A stretch of 64,000 bases of DNA from Enterococcus cecorum (GTDB lineage Bacteria; Bacillota; Bacilli; Lactobacillales; Enterococcaceae), in the NCBI RefSeq assembly GCF_023221775.1, contig NZ_JAKUDS010000003.1, positions 1-64,000 of the forward strand, given 5' to 3'. The position numbers were made by a program, and so were the translations under genes. The notes under the pieces are model-generated. The model saw nothing but the letters and a program-made list of their open reading frames with translations. It was not told where the DNA came from and searched no databases. Of this stretch, positions 38,713-48,417 are shown one piece after another. Position 1 is the first letter of the stretch; each line of letters begins with the position of its first letter.

Positions 38713-39303
38713 CTAATGTTTGGCTACATAAAAATTATAAGTTTCTATTGTTTTTGGATGAATCGCTTGACCTTTTGAAATCAAGAATTGTAAAGTATGC
38801 GTTAATTCATAGCGCACGGCTGCCTCCAAATCGGTAATGGCTAATTCGCGGGCTTCTTCTACTCCTGGAAATTGGCGATTTTTTTCCACATAATCCGCCA
38901 CAAATATTACTTTATCCAAAAGACTCATTTCTCGTGAACCCGTCGTATGCACGCGAATAGCTTGTAGAATCTCTTCATCTTCAACGCCTAGCTCATCGCG
39001 TACAAATTCTGCTCCGACAACACCATGCCATATTGCATTATTCCATTTTAATAACGCTGGAGTAAGCTGTTTGCGTTCAATTTCAAAGATAAAATCATCA
39101 TCGCTACGTTCCTTGGCATAATCATGACATAAAGCTGCAATACTGGCTTTATTGGGATCTGCACCGTATTTTTTTGCTAAAGCCACCGCCATCTCTTCTA
39201 CGCCCAGTACATGCACAAACCGTTTTTCACTCATTTGCATCTGTACTTGTTGCATCAATTCTTCACGCATCGCTGGATTATATTTTGCTACATCAACTTT
39301 CAA
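38713..39303 (-). CDS. yqeK: YqeK, symmetrical Ap4A hydrolase (HD domain)
   Basis: A 196-residue HD-domain phosphohydrolase of the YqeK family, shown in other Firmicutes to split diadenosine tetraphosphate into two ADP. Metal-binding residues are seen in RFVHVLGVEEMAVALAKKYG (first His), AALCHDYAKE (HD pair) and WHGVVGAEFV, IRVHTTG (later His). It overlaps nadD by 11 bases, and rsfS follows after 12 bases behind an AGGAGG site. Confidence 0.95.
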   Translation of the reverse strand: MKVDVAKYNPAMREELMQQVQMQMSEKRFVHVLGVEEMAVALAKKYGADPNKASIAALCHDYAKERSDDDFIFEIERKQLTPALLKWNNAIWHGVVGAEFVRDELGVEDEEILQAIRVHTTGSREMSLLDKVIFVADYVEKNRQFPGVEEARELAITDLEAAVRYELTHTLQFLISKGQAIHPKTIETYNFYVAKH

Positions 39304-39934
39304 GATAAAGCCCCTTTTCTAAAATATAATTTCGCACAGTCTCGGGTACAAGATAACGAATCGAACACCCTTGCGCTATCTTTTTACGGATTAAACTAGA
39401 AGACAAATCCATCATCGGCGCATCTAGCCAAATAATTGGATAAGGAGTATCAATTGAATATCCTGGCCTTTTGACACCTACGAATTGCACCATTTCGACT
39501 AATTCATCAATTTTATACCACTTTGGTAAATATTCTACCATATCCCCGCCAATGATGAAATAATAGTCTGTATCAGGATTTTGGGCAATCAGTTCTTTCA
39601 TGGTGTCATAAGTATAGCTTTTTCCTTTACGCTGTAACTCGGCTTGTTCGATATCAAATAAAGGGTTGTCAGCGATGGCTAATTTTAGCATATTCAACCG
39701 GTGTTCAGCTGCAATCGTATCCTTTTTATCGACATGGGGCGGTAAATACTCAGGCATCAGATAAACCTTTTCTAAATTTAAAGCCGTCCCCACTTGATCC
39801 GCAATTAATAGGTGTTGATTGTGAACCGGATTAAAATTCCCCCCCAATATGCCCACTTGCTTTCTTGGCTGCGTCATTTGTACTTGAATTAATGGTTCAA
39901 CTTCAGTAATATACTTTGCTTTCAAACAATTCAT
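39293..39934 (-). CDS. nadD: nicotinate-nucleotide adenylyltransferase
   Basis: Makes deamido-NAD from nicotinate mononucleotide and ATP. The 213-residue frame shows the nucleotidyltransferase motif VGILGGNFNPVHNQHL and the C-terminal SSSLIRKKI (ISSTxIR type). Its N terminus carries about 25 extra residues before the core, as in other enterococcal forms. The first ATG (39934) touches the AAGGG ribosome binding site directly; a TTG three codons later (39925) has a nine-base spacing and may be the true start, giving 210 residues. Overlaps yqeK. Confidence 0.95.
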   Translation of the reverse strand: MNCLKAKYITEVEPLIQVQMTQPRKQVGILGGNFNPVHNQHLLIADQVGTALNLEKVYLMPEYLPPHVDKKDTIAAEHRLNMLKLAIADNPLFDIEQAELQRKGKSYTYDTMKELIAQNPDTDYYFIIGGDMVEYLPKWYKIDELVEMVQFVGVKRPGYSIDTPYPIIWLDAPMMDLSSSLIRKKIAQGCSIRYLVPETVRNYILEKGLYLES

Positions 39935-39947
39935 CCCTTATCTAATC

Positions 39948-40256
39948 TCACAATAATTTCAATTGTTGTGTCAGGCGTTGGTATTTTTCTTTACTTGAAG
40001 CTTTGTATAAAACAATGACACGCCCGATGACTTGCACCACTTCACTGTTTGTCGCTTGTGCAATCTCTAATGCGGCTTCATCTGCCACTTCATCAGTATT
40101 TTGTAACAATGAAACTTTGATTAATTCACGTTTTTCTAGCGCTTCAGCAATTTGAGTATTCATCGCAACGTTTACGCCACCTTTACCAATTTGGAAAATT
40201 GGTTGTAAATGATGGGCTTGACTTCTTAAAAATCTCTTTTGTTTTCCCGTTAACAT
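39948..40256 (-). CDS. yhbY: YhbY, CRM-domain RNA-binding protein
   Basis: A 102-residue protein consisting of one CRM domain, which binds pre-50S ribosomal RNA. It begins LTGKQKRFLRSQAHHLQPIFQIGKGGV and contains the family's GxxG loop (IGKGG) followed by the helix EALEKRELIKVSLL. It lies 13 bases before nadD and follows yqeH by 16 bases, in the conserved order; aroD/aroE, present here in Bacillus, is missing. Confidence 0.95.
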   Translation of the reverse strand: MLTGKQKRFLRSQAHHLQPIFQIGKGGVNVAMNTQIAEALEKRELIKVSLLQNTDEVADEAALEIAQATNSEVVQVIGRVIVLYKASSKEKYQRLTQQLKLL

Positions 40257-40272
40257 ATTTATCTCACTTTCT

Positions 40273-41382
40273 TTATATTAATGCTTTACGAACAATAACG
40301 TCGACTCCCTTAGGTGCATATCCAGCTACAATCCCTGGTTGGCGAACTGTAATCCAACCAAGCCCAGCAAAGACGACATCCGTTTTTTCTTTAATCGCAA
40401 ATTCAAATCGCACCAATTCTGGAAAATCAGCGACTTCCTCTTTTTGCGGTGGGGTTAACAAACTACCCACATGTTTTTGGTAAAATTCATCTGCCCCTTG
40501 CATTTTGGTACGATGAATATTTAAATCATTTGACACATAAGCGACAAATGAACCTTTCTCACCGCTCACATAGTCAAACCGTGCCAAACCACCCAAAAAG
40601 AGCGTCTGACCTTCGTTTAGCTGATAGACTTTTGGCTTAATTTCCTTTTGTGGTGCCGTTAGTTTCAAATCTTTCTTGCCTAAGTAATGCGCCATTTGAT
40701 GACGGTGGATAATCCCCGGTGTGTCAATTAAAAAGCGACCATCATCAAGGGGAATCTCAATTTTGTCCAAAGTTGTCCCTGGAAAACGTGAAGTAGTAAT
40801 CACATCTTTCACATTGGCAACTTTAGCGATAATTTGATTGATTAAAGTGGATTTTCCAACATTGGTCACACCTACGACATACACATCACGACCCTCGCGA
40901 TAGGCTTCAATTTTCTCTAATACTTCATCCATTTCATGGGCTTTTTTCGCGCTTGTCAGTATGATATCCACCGGACGCAAACCTAATTCATGCGCACGTT
41001 CTCGCATCCATTGGGTTAATTTCCCACGTTTTAATGATTTTGGCAAGACGTCCACTTTATTGCCAATCATCAAAACTGGATTTTTACCAACAAAACGATG
41101 TAAACCAGGAATAATCGAACCATTAAAATCAAAAATATCCACGACATTGACAATTAAGGCGTCCTGCTCCCCAATTTCATTTAATAAACGCAAAAAATCA
41201 TCATCAGTAAGAGAGACATCTTGAATTTCGTTATAATGACGCAATCTAAAACAACGCTGGCAATAGACTTCATTATTAGCAATTCCTTTTTCTAGTGCGG
41301 ACTTAGGGGTATATCCTAACTCGCTGGGATTTTCTGTTTGGATTTGTGCGCCACAACCAATACAATGTAAGGCTTCACTCAT
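40273..41382 (-). CDS. yqeH: YqeH, circularly permuted ribosome-assembly GTPase
   Basis: A 369-residue GTPase needed for 30S subunit assembly. The N-terminal zinc finger is seen as CIGCGAQ and CQRCFRLRHY (about residues 8-45). The GTPase motifs are in permuted order: the G4 motif GNKVDVLPKS first, then the P-loop GVTNVGKSTLIN, then DTPGI. AAAGGAG is nine bases before the ATG at 41382; a TTG two codons upstream is too close. It overlaps the end of yqeG by 8 bases. Confidence 0.96.
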   Translation of the reverse strand: MSEALHCIGCGAQIQTENPSELGYTPKSALEKGIANNEVYCQRCFRLRHYNEIQDVSLTDDDFLRLLNEIGEQDALIVNVVDIFDFNGSIIPGLHRFVGKNPVLMIGNKVDVLPKSLKRGKLTQWMRERAHELGLRPVDIILTSAKKAHEMDEVLEKIEAYREGRDVYVVGVTNVGKSTLINQIIAKVANVKDVITTSRFPGTTLDKIEIPLDDGRFLIDTPGIIHRHQMAHYLGKKDLKLTAPQKEIKPKVYQLNEGQTLFLGGLARFDYVSGEKGSFVAYVSNDLNIHRTKMQGADEFYQKHVGSLLTPPQKEEVADFPELVRFEFAIKEKTDVVFAGLGWITVRQPGIVAGYAPKGVDVIVRKALI

Positions 41383-41908
41383 TTTCAATTGCTCCTTTCC
41401 AAATCATATCTTGATGTCTTTTCAACAAATGATTCATTACCACTTTTTCACGCATCCGATTGATCCTAGTATTCCAAGCATCTGTTTTGACAATCGGTTT
41501 TACCAAAACGCTACGTACCTTGGCTGCATGAGAAGCACGTATATCAGTCATTAATTGATCACCTACCATAATGACTTGTTCAGGCTGTAAATTTAACTGT
41601 TTCATTGCTCGCCGAATACCTAAGCCAAATGGTTTCATCGCTCTAGAAATAAAGTCAAGGCCAAATGGTTTTACCGCCCGTGCGACTCGGCTAGCTTTAT
41701 TGTTAGAAACAACAATCACCGGAATATTCGCTTCTTTCATTTCCTCTAACCATGCACGTAATTCAGGTGTACCATCCGGATTATTCCAAGCAATTAATGT
41801 ATTATCTAAATCTGTCAAAACAGCCTTTATCCCTAATTTTTTCAATTGTTCGGGGGTAATTTGATAAATCGACGACACCATCCAAGTCGGTTTATATTTT
41901 AAAAACAT
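41375..41908 (-). CDS. yqeG: YqeG, HAD-IIIA family phosphatase
   Basis: A 177-residue haloacid-dehalogenase-type phosphatase; the substrate is not known. Motif I is AVLTDLDNTLIAWN (nucleophile Asp at about 36), motif II VIVVSNNKASR, and motif III/IV MVGDQLMTDIRASHAA. It is the first gene of yqeG-yqeH-yhbY-nadD-yqeK-rsfS-yqeM. Its TAGGAG ribosome binding site can pair with CTCCTA 15 to 20 bases upstream, so initiation may be controlled by RNA folding. Confidence 0.94.
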   Translation of the reverse strand: MFLKYKPTWMVSSIYQITPEQLKKLGIKAVLTDLDNTLIAWNNPDGTPELRAWLEEMKEANIPVIVVSNNKASRVARAVKPFGLDFISRAMKPFGLGIRRAMKQLNLQPEQVIMVGDQLMTDIRASHAAKVRSVLVKPIVKTDAWNTRINRMREKVVMNHLLKRHQDMIWKGAIENE

Positions 41909-41975
41909 AAATACTCCTATCTACAAAAATTTAGGAGCATCTCACGCGGACACTCCTTGCTAAATAGAAATTATA
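41909..41975 (-). promoter_or_regulatory. yqeG promoter and leader with competing hairpins
   Basis: On the minus strand TATAAT (41975-41970) is followed by a leader of about 55 bases. CTCCT at 41937-41933 can pair either with the ribosome binding site AGGAG (41918-41914) or with an upstream AGGAG (41957-41953). The two pairings exclude each other. This could set a translation switch for the operon, but no ligand-binding domain is recognised. Confidence 0.35.
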
Positions 41976-42000
41976 CACTATTTACTTGTGAAATACTAGC

Positions 42001-42038
42001 AAAAAAGGATGAGCCCATTTTCTGGGACTCATCCTTTT
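42001..42038 (-). terminator. terminator of thyA
   Basis: A perfect stem (AAAGGATGAG with CTCATCCTTT, continued by CCC and GGG) is followed on the minus strand by six T. Confidence 0.8.
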
Positions 42039-42104
42039 GCGACTTAATTAAAAGTTTTAGCAGTAGGTTCTATACACATATGAAATTGTAAAGACGTAAA
42101 CACA

Positions 42105-43049
42105 TCAAACAGCAATAGGTGCTTTTATTGTTGGATATGGATCATAACCTTCTAATTTAATATCTTGCATCGTGAAGTCAAAGATATCTTTTTTATCAGG
42201 ATTTAACCATAACGTTGGTAAATCTTTAGGTGTTCGAGTCAATTGTTCCGTCATTTGTTCAAAATGATTACTATAAAGATGAGCATCTCCTAGAGTATGA
42301 ACAAACTCTCCTACTTCAAGACCTGTTTGATGAGCAATTAAATGAGTCAACAAAGCATAACTTGCAATATTAAACGGCACTCCTAAAAAGACATCGCCAC
42401 TTCTTTGATATAACTGACAGCTCAATTTCCCATCAGCTACATAAAATTGAAATAGAGTATGACAAGGTGGTAAGGCCACCGAAGGGATATCTTCCGGATT
42501 CCAAGCCGAGACAATCATCCGACGAGAATCTGGTGTATGTTTGATTTGTTCAATAACTTCTTTGATTTGATCAATGACTTCACCCTTACTTGTTTGCCAG
42601 TGACGCCATTGATAACCATATACTTTGCCCAAATCCCCATATTTTTTAGCGAAAACATCATCAGTTAAAATACGTTGACAAAAATCTGATAATTGCGCTT
42701 GATAGATTTGATTAAATTCCTCATCAACAAGACAACGACGTCCAAAATCGGTCATATCTGGTCCCTGATAATCCGAACTTTCGACATAATTCTTAAAAGC
42801 CCACTCATCCCAAATATGATTTTTATTTTCAAGTAAGAAACGAATATTTGTATCGCCTTTTAAAAACCATAACAATTCGCTCTTGATTAATCCAAAAGGA
42901 ACTCGTTTTGTTGTTAATAATGGAAAACCTTTAGATAAATCAAAGCGCATTTGATAACCAAAAATACTTTTCGTTCCTGTATTCGTTCGATCTGTCTTAA
43001 TGTGTCCTTCATCCAATATTTTTTGTCCTAAATCAAGATATTCCTTCAC
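42105..43049 (-). CDS. thyA: thymidylate synthase
   Basis: Makes dTMP from dUMP using methylenetetrahydrofolate. The 314-residue protein has the catalytic cysteine in [16 protein letters not shown], the dUMP-binding [17 protein letters not shown] and DAHLYSNH, and [17 protein letters not shown] near the start. The family insertion typical of Lactobacillales (about residues 85-140) is present. The frame can begin at GTG 43058, but that codon touches the AGGAA ribosome binding site; the GTG at 43049 has nine-base spacing and is preferred. No dihydrofolate reductase gene is in the window. Confidence 0.96.
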   Translation of the reverse strand: MKEYLDLGQKILDEGHIKTDRTNTGTKSIFGYQMRFDLSKGFPLLTTKRVPFGLIKSELLWFLKGDTNIRFLLENKNHIWDEWAFKNYVESSDYQGPDMTDFGRRCLVDEEFNQIYQAQLSDFCQRILTDDVFAKKYGDLGKVYGYQWRHWQTSKGEVIDQIKEVIEQIKHTPDSRRMIVSAWNPEDIPSVALPPCHTLFQFYVADGKLSCQLYQRSGDVFLGVPFNIASYALLTHLIAHQTGLEVGEFVHTLGDAHLYSNHFEQMTEQLTRTPKDLPTLWLNPDKKDIFDFTMQDIKLEGYDPYPTIKAPIAV

Positions 43050-43061
43050 CTTTTTCACTTC

Positions 43062-44957
43062 CTAATCGTTTGCATATTCACTCAGGTATTCCCAGCGTTC
43101 ATATTTTTCATCTAAATTCTCTTGGTTTTCATCCAATTGTTTTTGCAAATCTTGCAAACGAGTAAAATCATCCCCGCATTCAAGCATTTGCCCTTCAAGT
43201 TGAGCAATCACTTCTTCTAAGGATGCAATCTCACTTTCAATTGTCTCCCACTCTTTTTGCTCCATATAAGTCAATTTTTTCTTGACTTTAGTTGCTGGTT
43301 GTTCTTTTGAGATGGCTGGTGTTGCAACATTTGTCGTTTTTTCCATCGTTTCCTGAGCTCTTTCATCTAAGTAGTCAGTAATCTTTCCATAGTAAAATTC
43401 CAACTGTCCATCACCGTTAAAAATCATCTGTTTATCACCCACTTTATCAAGGAAATAGCGGTCGTGCGAAACAGTGATCACAGCGCCTTGGAAATGCTGT
43501 AGATAATCTTCTAAAATGGTCAAAGTCTCGATATCTAAATCATTCGTTGGTTCATCTAATAACAATACATTTGGCTGTTGAATCAGTAATCTTAATAAAT
43601 ATAAGCGACGTTTTTCGCCACCGGACAGTTTACCAATCAACGTACCATGCATGTAGCGCGGAAATAAAAATCTTTCTAATAATTCAGCAACACTGATACT
43701 TGTTCCATTAGTCATTTTTGCTTCTTCAGCAAATTCTTGAAGATAAGCAATCATTCGTTTATTTGGATCCATCTCTTCATTTTGTTGTGTATAATAAGCC
43801 AATCGGACCGTTTCACCCACAATTAACTCACCACTAGTCAAAGGTACACGACCAGCTAATACATTTAACAGACTCGACTTCCCTGCACCATTTTTTCCGG
43901 TAATACCTAGCCGTTCTTTAGATTGAATGAATAAATCTAAATGAGAAAATAGCTGATGATTTCCCAATGTTAGACTTGCTTGTTTGAGTTCTAATACTTT
44001 TTTCCCTAATCGCGTTGTAGCTAAATTCATTTCGATAGTTTCTTTTTTTTGAACTTGATAGAGATTTTCTTTTAAATCTTCAAAACGATTGATACGTGCT
44101 TGTTGCTTGGTGGTTCTAGCCTTGGCGCCGGCTCTCATCCACGCTAATTCTTGTTTATATAACTGAATTCGTTTATTCTCTTGCTCCTGAGCAATTTGAT
44201 CTAGCTGAGCTCTTTGACTCACATAGGCTTCATAGTTTCCACTAAATTCTGTCAGTTTGCCATGAGCTAGTTCAAAAATACGATTAGCCACTCGATCCAG
44301 AAAATAACGATCATGCGTAATTACAACAATGGCTCCTTTATATTGCGACAAATAGTTTTCCAACCAAGAAATGATTTCATAATCTAAATGGTTTGTCGGT
44401 TCATCTAATAGCAACAAATCAGGTTCATCAATAAGCACTTGAGCTAATCCAACACGTTTTTGTTGTCCTCCTGAAAGTGAGCCAAATGTCTGTTGTAAAT
44501 CGTCAATTCCCAATTTGTTTAAAATAATTTTAGCATTGGTATCCGCTTGCCAGGCATCTAACTCATTCATTTTTTGTTCAGCTTGAGTAAATCGTTGCTG
44601 CGCTTGGCTGTCTTCTGGTTGTGCACTTAATTGGAATAAGGCGTTTTCGTATTCCTTCACCGCTTTTACCTGCTTACTTTCACCTTTGAACACACATTCT
44701 AATACGGTGAAATCCGCTGGAAAACTCGTTTCTTGTGATAGATAGCCTATCGAATAATCATTTGGCTTATTAAAAACACTTTGATCACCATCTGGATCAT
44801 CCATTCCAGCTAAAATTGAAAGTAAGCTACTTTTTCCCGTACCATTAATCCCAATTAATCCAATTCGATCTTTTTCATGAATTAAGAAAGACAACTGATT
44901 GAAGAGAACTTTCTCACCATATGATTTTGTTAAACCTTCTACCTTTAATTCTTTCAA
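43062..44957 (-). CDS. ABC-F ATPase of the Uup/YfmR type
   Basis: A soluble, duplicated ABC ATPase that works on the ribosome, not in transport. The 631-residue protein has Walker A GINGTGKSS and GKNGAGKSS, signatures LSGGQQKR and LSGGEKRR, and Walker B LLLLDEPTNHLD and VLLLDEPTNDLD. Between the modules is the P-site tRNA interaction linker rich in Arg and Lys, and after residue 540 a C-terminal coiled coil (MEQKEWETIESEIASLEEVI and following). That C-terminal domain fits Uup/YfmR, which resolves stalled translation and supports EF-P. It precedes thyA by 4 to 13 bases. Confidence 0.93.
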   Translation of the reverse strand: MKELKVEGLTKSYGEKVLFNQLSFLIHEKDRIGLIGINGTGKSSLLSILAGMDDPDGDQSVFNKPNDYSIGYLSQETSFPADFTVLECVFKGESKQVKAVKEYENALFQLSAQPEDSQAQQRFTQAEQKMNELDAWQADTNAKIILNKLGIDDLQQTFGSLSGGQQKRVGLAQVLIDEPDLLLLDEPTNHLDYEIISWLENYLSQYKGAIVVITHDRYFLDRVANRIFELAHGKLTEFSGNYEAYVSQRAQLDQIAQEQENKRIQLYKQELAWMRAGAKARTTKQQARINRFEDLKENLYQVQKKETIEMNLATTRLGKKVLELKQASLTLGNHQLFSHLDLFIQSKERLGITGKNGAGKSSLLNVLAGRVPLTSGELIVGETVRLAYYTQQNEEMDPNKRMIAYLQEFAEEAKMTNGTSISVAELLERFLFPRYMHGTLIGKLSGGEKRRLYLLRLLIQQPNVLLLDEPTNDLDIETLTILEDYLQHFQGAVITVSHDRYFLDKVGDKQMIFNGDGQLEFYYGKITDYLDERAQETMEKTTNVATPAISKEQPATKVKKKLTYMEQKEWETIESEIASLEEVIAQLEGQMLECGDDFTRLQDLQKQLDENQENLDEKYERWEYLSEYAND

Positions 44958-44968
44958 ACGATCAACCC

Positions 44969-47032
44969 CTAATTCTTAGTATAAGTGTCTACATATGCAT
45001 CGATGATTTCCTTGGCCACAGTTAAATTTGGATGTCCTGCTTTTTGATCAATTTGCGGAATCATAATTGCCAAACAAACTTGCGCATCATCACTCGGACC
45101 ATAAACAACAACATTTAAATTTACCACTTCAATAAGTTTCCCATTATCGGTCACCGTGGTTTCGGCAGTTCCTGTTTTTGCTGATAAATCCATTTTAGCC
45201 GATTGTAATAAGGTTGCAGTTGTAAATGGATTTGAGCCATGAACTGCATCATAAAAGCCTCGATGAATAATCGCCATTTCCTCTTTAGAAATATCTACTT
45301 TATTTAATACTTTTCCTTGGATATCTTTAATTTTCTCACCGATTTCGCCTTCTTCATTATTACCGTAAATGGCTTCAACAATATGTGGTTCAATACGATT
45401 TCCTCCATTTGCAACGGTAGCTACATATTGTGCCAATTGCATGGTCGTATAAGTATCGAACTGACCGAATGCTAAGTCTAAAATCTTACCGCCATCATTA
45501 TCTTTTTCTGACAATTGGTCTAAACTAGGCTGAATTCCACTACTTTCTTTCGGCAAATCAATTCCTGTTTTCACACCCATTCCATATGCAGCAAACGCAT
45601 TTCTTAAAGCTTCATAGGCACTTGCTTGATTTTTGATTAAAGGTAAGCTGATATTGCGTTGATATTCAATGCCCATTAACTTAAGAGCTATTTTCATCAT
45701 GTAACTATTTGATGAAATTTCAAGAGCTTTTTCAGCGGTTAAGTTCATATTTGCATAGCCTGAGCGGTTAAAAATGGAAGTCTTTGGGGCTGTTCCTTGA
45801 ATATAAATAGGTTCATCTAAAAGGGTTTGATTACCAGAAATGACTCCTTTTTGCCATCCCGCGGTAAGTGTGCCGGCCTTCACTACTGACCCCGGTACAA
45901 AAGCATTCATATAAGTTCCCAAGGCATTTTCTTCAATAGTTGAAGCACCAATTTCATGATAATAACCACTCATCGCTAGGATACCGCCTGTATTGGGATT
46001 CATCACAACAGCATAAATACCCGGTGAATAATTTGCGAACCCATTATCGATTAATGATTGGTAATTTCGTTTTAATATTTCATCCACTTTCGCTTGAAAT
46101 TCGGAATTGATAGAAAGAACCACATTATCGCCTTTTGAACCACTCGCAATCTCTTTCTTACTGGTGATATTTCCTTTACCATCAACCGAAATCTCATATT
46201 TTGATTTTTTGCCTTGAAGATATGTTTCATAAGTTTTTTCAATAAAACTTGTCCCTACGCGGTCATTGCGAGCATAGCCTTCCTTCAAGTATTGCTCTAC
46301 TTCTTCAGCAGGTAATCCTTGCTTTTCAGTTGATACCTTACCTATCAAACTTTTTAGACTATTATTGGCTAGAATTTCACGGTTCCAATCTGTTCCTGTT
46401 GATATTCCGGGTAATTCACTCGCATGCTCAGAGATAACGGCTAGTTCTTGGTCCGTAACGCCTTCATTTTTAACATAAACAGTACTTAAAGATTGAGCAG
46501 CATTCATCTGTTTAAAAATAGTCGCCAATTTTAATTGATTTTCATCAAAATTCAATTGATCAGCAGGGACTAATTCAACCATACGTGCATATTGCTTGCT
46601 GTTGTCCCATTCTTTTTCTTTTTTAGTCAATTGGCTTTGAATTTGTTTTAAATGTGCTTGATCAGCAAGATAAAAATCTCGTTTATCACGATCTGTTAAA
46701 TTTTCATCAATTGGCATATCCATGTATTGACTCAGTTTCGTTGCTAAACTTAAAATTTCTTGAGCAGACATATTTACCCCACGTGTAAAGGTAATCGCAG
46801 GCGAGGCCGTATTGGTTGCTAATAATTTTTTCTGAGAATCATAGATATTTCCCCGTGGGGCACTTTCCGAAACTTCAATCGTACTTAAAGCATTAATCTT
46901 ACTAGTATATTTATCATTACTGGCTAACTGCAACATCCCAAGTCGAGAAATTAAAGCGACAAATAAGATAAAAATTAAAAAGTATAAAAAGTTTAATCGA
47001 AAAGGAATGTGAGACTTTCTGATATTTTTCAA
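44969..47032 (-). CDS. class B penicillin-binding protein (transpeptidase)
   Basis: A monofunctional D,D-transpeptidase that cross-links peptidoglycan outside the membrane. The 687-residue protein has one N-terminal membrane anchor (about residues 12-34), a PBP dimerisation domain, and a transpeptidase domain with SxxK in FVPGSVVK (about residue 381), SxN in SSNSYM, and KTG in SAKTGTAET. It resembles the PBP2b-like proteins of enterococci rather than the low-affinity PBP5, because no MecA-type N3 domain is seen. The start is taken as TTG at 47032, with AAGGAG nine bases upstream; a longer frame lacks a ribosome binding site. Confidence 0.93.
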   Translation of the reverse strand: MKNIRKSHIPFRLNFLYFLIFILFVALISRLGMLQLASNDKYTSKINALSTIEVSESAPRGNIYDSQKKLLATNTASPAITFTRGVNMSAQEILSLATKLSQYMDMPIDENLTDRDKRDFYLADQAHLKQIQSQLTKKEKEWDNSKQYARMVELVPADQLNFDENQLKLATIFKQMNAAQSLSTVYVKNEGVTDQELAVISEHASELPGISTGTDWNREILANNSLKSLIGKVSTEKQGLPAEEVEQYLKEGYARNDRVGTSFIEKTYETYLQGKKSKYEISVDGKGNITSKKEIASGSKGDNVVLSINSEFQAKVDEILKRNYQSLIDNGFANYSPGIYAVVMNPNTGGILAMSGYYHEIGASTIEENALGTYMNAFVPGSVVKAGTLTAGWQKGVISGNQTLLDEPIYIQGTAPKTSIFNRSGYANMNLTAEKALEISSNSYMMKIALKLMGIEYQRNISLPLIKNQASAYEALRNAFAAYGMGVKTGIDLPKESSGIQPSLDQLSEKDNDGGKILDLAFGQFDTYTTMQLAQYVATVANGGNRIEPHIVEAIYGNNEEGEIGEKIKDIQGKVLNKVDISKEEMAIIHRGFYDAVHGSNPFTTATLLQSAKMDLSAKTGTAETTVTDNGKLIEVVNLNVVVYGPSDDAQVCLAIMIPQIDQKAGHPNLTVAKEIIDAYVDTYTKN

Positions 47033-47202
47033 AATAAAACGCTCCTTGAAACTAAAATACAATATTCATTATATAACAAACGCCATGAAGTATTTAAAAG
47101 GAACTGAAACTTTAAACAAAGCTTACAAAATCCACTTCACATTTTTCTATTCTACCATATTTCGAAATAAATAGTGAGTAGAAGTTTAATCATTTTGGAA
47201 AA

Positions 47203-47246
47203 GAAAAAAACAGCTTGGCTTCAATTTATTCACCAAACTGTTTTAA
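47203..47246 (-). terminator. terminator of the LCP gene
   Basis: On the minus strand AAACAGTTTGG pairs with CCAAGCTGTTT across a loop of about 15 bases and is followed by a T-rich run. Confidence 0.65.
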
Positions 47247-47253
47247 ATATTTC

Positions 47254-48417
47254 TTAATTACTTGCTACTTGTTGAGCCTCTACTTGAGAAGCATCATCTG
47301 TATACTGAGTATCATAGACTTCTTGAGTTGCTTGTCCTGTATCTTCTTGCGCTGTAGTTGACTCGCTTGTTTGCTCAGATTCTTGCTTCTTAGCAGTATC
47401 ATCGTCTACTAATTCTTCATCTTCATCATCATAAAGCTGCTTTTCAAGATAACCATCTGAATAACCATCCGAAATCGTCAACTGATCTTTTGTAGGTAAG
47501 CCAAGTTCTTTTTTAATCAGATTTTGAATGTTCAATAAGCGGTGTTTACCAAGCACTTGATAATAGACATCACTTTGCCACTCTGGTTCAATCCCACTTA
47601 ATTGATAGCTCTTGATATTTTCTAACGCAGGGACATAATTTTTTGAAATATCCATCAACTGATCCCAAGATAGATTCGTTGAACAATTATCTTCAACAGC
47701 TTTCAAAATTTGTTTGTATTTTGTCACACCGTCAAGTCCAATCACTTTATTAACAATCTTTGTCACAACTTCTCGTTGACGACGCTGACGACCAATATCC
47801 CCTTCAGGATCTTCATAACGCATACGAGCATAGGCAAGACCAGACTCACCATTTAAATGATGTTTTCCTTTAGGGACATGCACCCCATCAAGCGTAAAGT
47901 CTATCTTGTTATCAACAGTAATACCACCTACAGCGTCAATTAAATCACTTAATCCAGTAAAGTTAATGGCTATATAGTGATCGATTGGAACATCAAGTAG
48001 ATATTCAATTGAATTCAAGGACATTTTCACGCCACCAAAAGCATAAGCGTGATTTAACTTATCATAAGTATCATAACCAACAATTTTGGTATAGATATCT
48101 CGGTCCAGACTTACAACTGTTGTTTTCTTTTCACGTGGATTGAGTGTAACAATCATCATGGTATCACTGCGGCCTTGTTCTGTACGACCTAAGCCACCAG
48201 TATCCAATCCTAATAAAGCAATCGTAATTGGATCACGATCTTCATAACTTATCGCTTTTTCTCGTTTAGGTGAAGTAGCTCGCTCTATTTTTTTGCTAAT
48301 CGCATTGAAAGTTGCATTGGCATCTTTATAAGCAAAGCCTGCCCAAACTGTTGCACTTGCTACGACAACAGCAATTACACCTAAAATTGCGATAATGATT
48401 TTTTGATATAATTTCAT
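47254..48417 (-). CDS. LytR-CpsA-Psr family wall glycopolymer transferase
   Basis: LCP enzymes attach wall teichoic acids or capsular polymers from lipid carriers to peptidoglycan. The 387-residue protein has one N-terminal membrane anchor (about residues 7-29) and an LCP domain with the conserved Asp/Arg residues in LGLDTGGLGRTEQGRSDTMM, VSLDRD and RYEDPEGDIGRQRRQREV. The last 55 residues are acidic, Gln/Thr/Ser-rich and probably disordered. It has its own leader of about 250 bases and its own terminator. Enterococcal Psr-type proteins belong here. Confidence 0.94.
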   Translation of the reverse strand: MKLYQKIIIAILGVIAVVVASATVWAGFAYKDANATFNAISKKIERATSPKREKAISYEDRDPITIALLGLDTGGLGRTEQGRSDTMMIVTLNPREKKTTVVSLDRDIYTKIVGYDTYDKLNHAYAFGGVKMSLNSIEYLLDVPIDHYIAINFTGLSDLIDAVGGITVDNKIDFTLDGVHVPKGKHHLNGESGLAYARMRYEDPEGDIGRQRRQREVVTKIVNKVIGLDGVTKYKQILKAVEDNCSTNLSWDQLMDISKNYVPALENIKSYQLSGIEPEWQSDVYYQVLGKHRLLNIQNLIKKELGLPTKDQLTISDGYSDGYLEKQLYDDEDEELVDDDTAKKQESEQTSESTTAQEDTGQATQEVYDTQYTDDASQVEAQQVASN

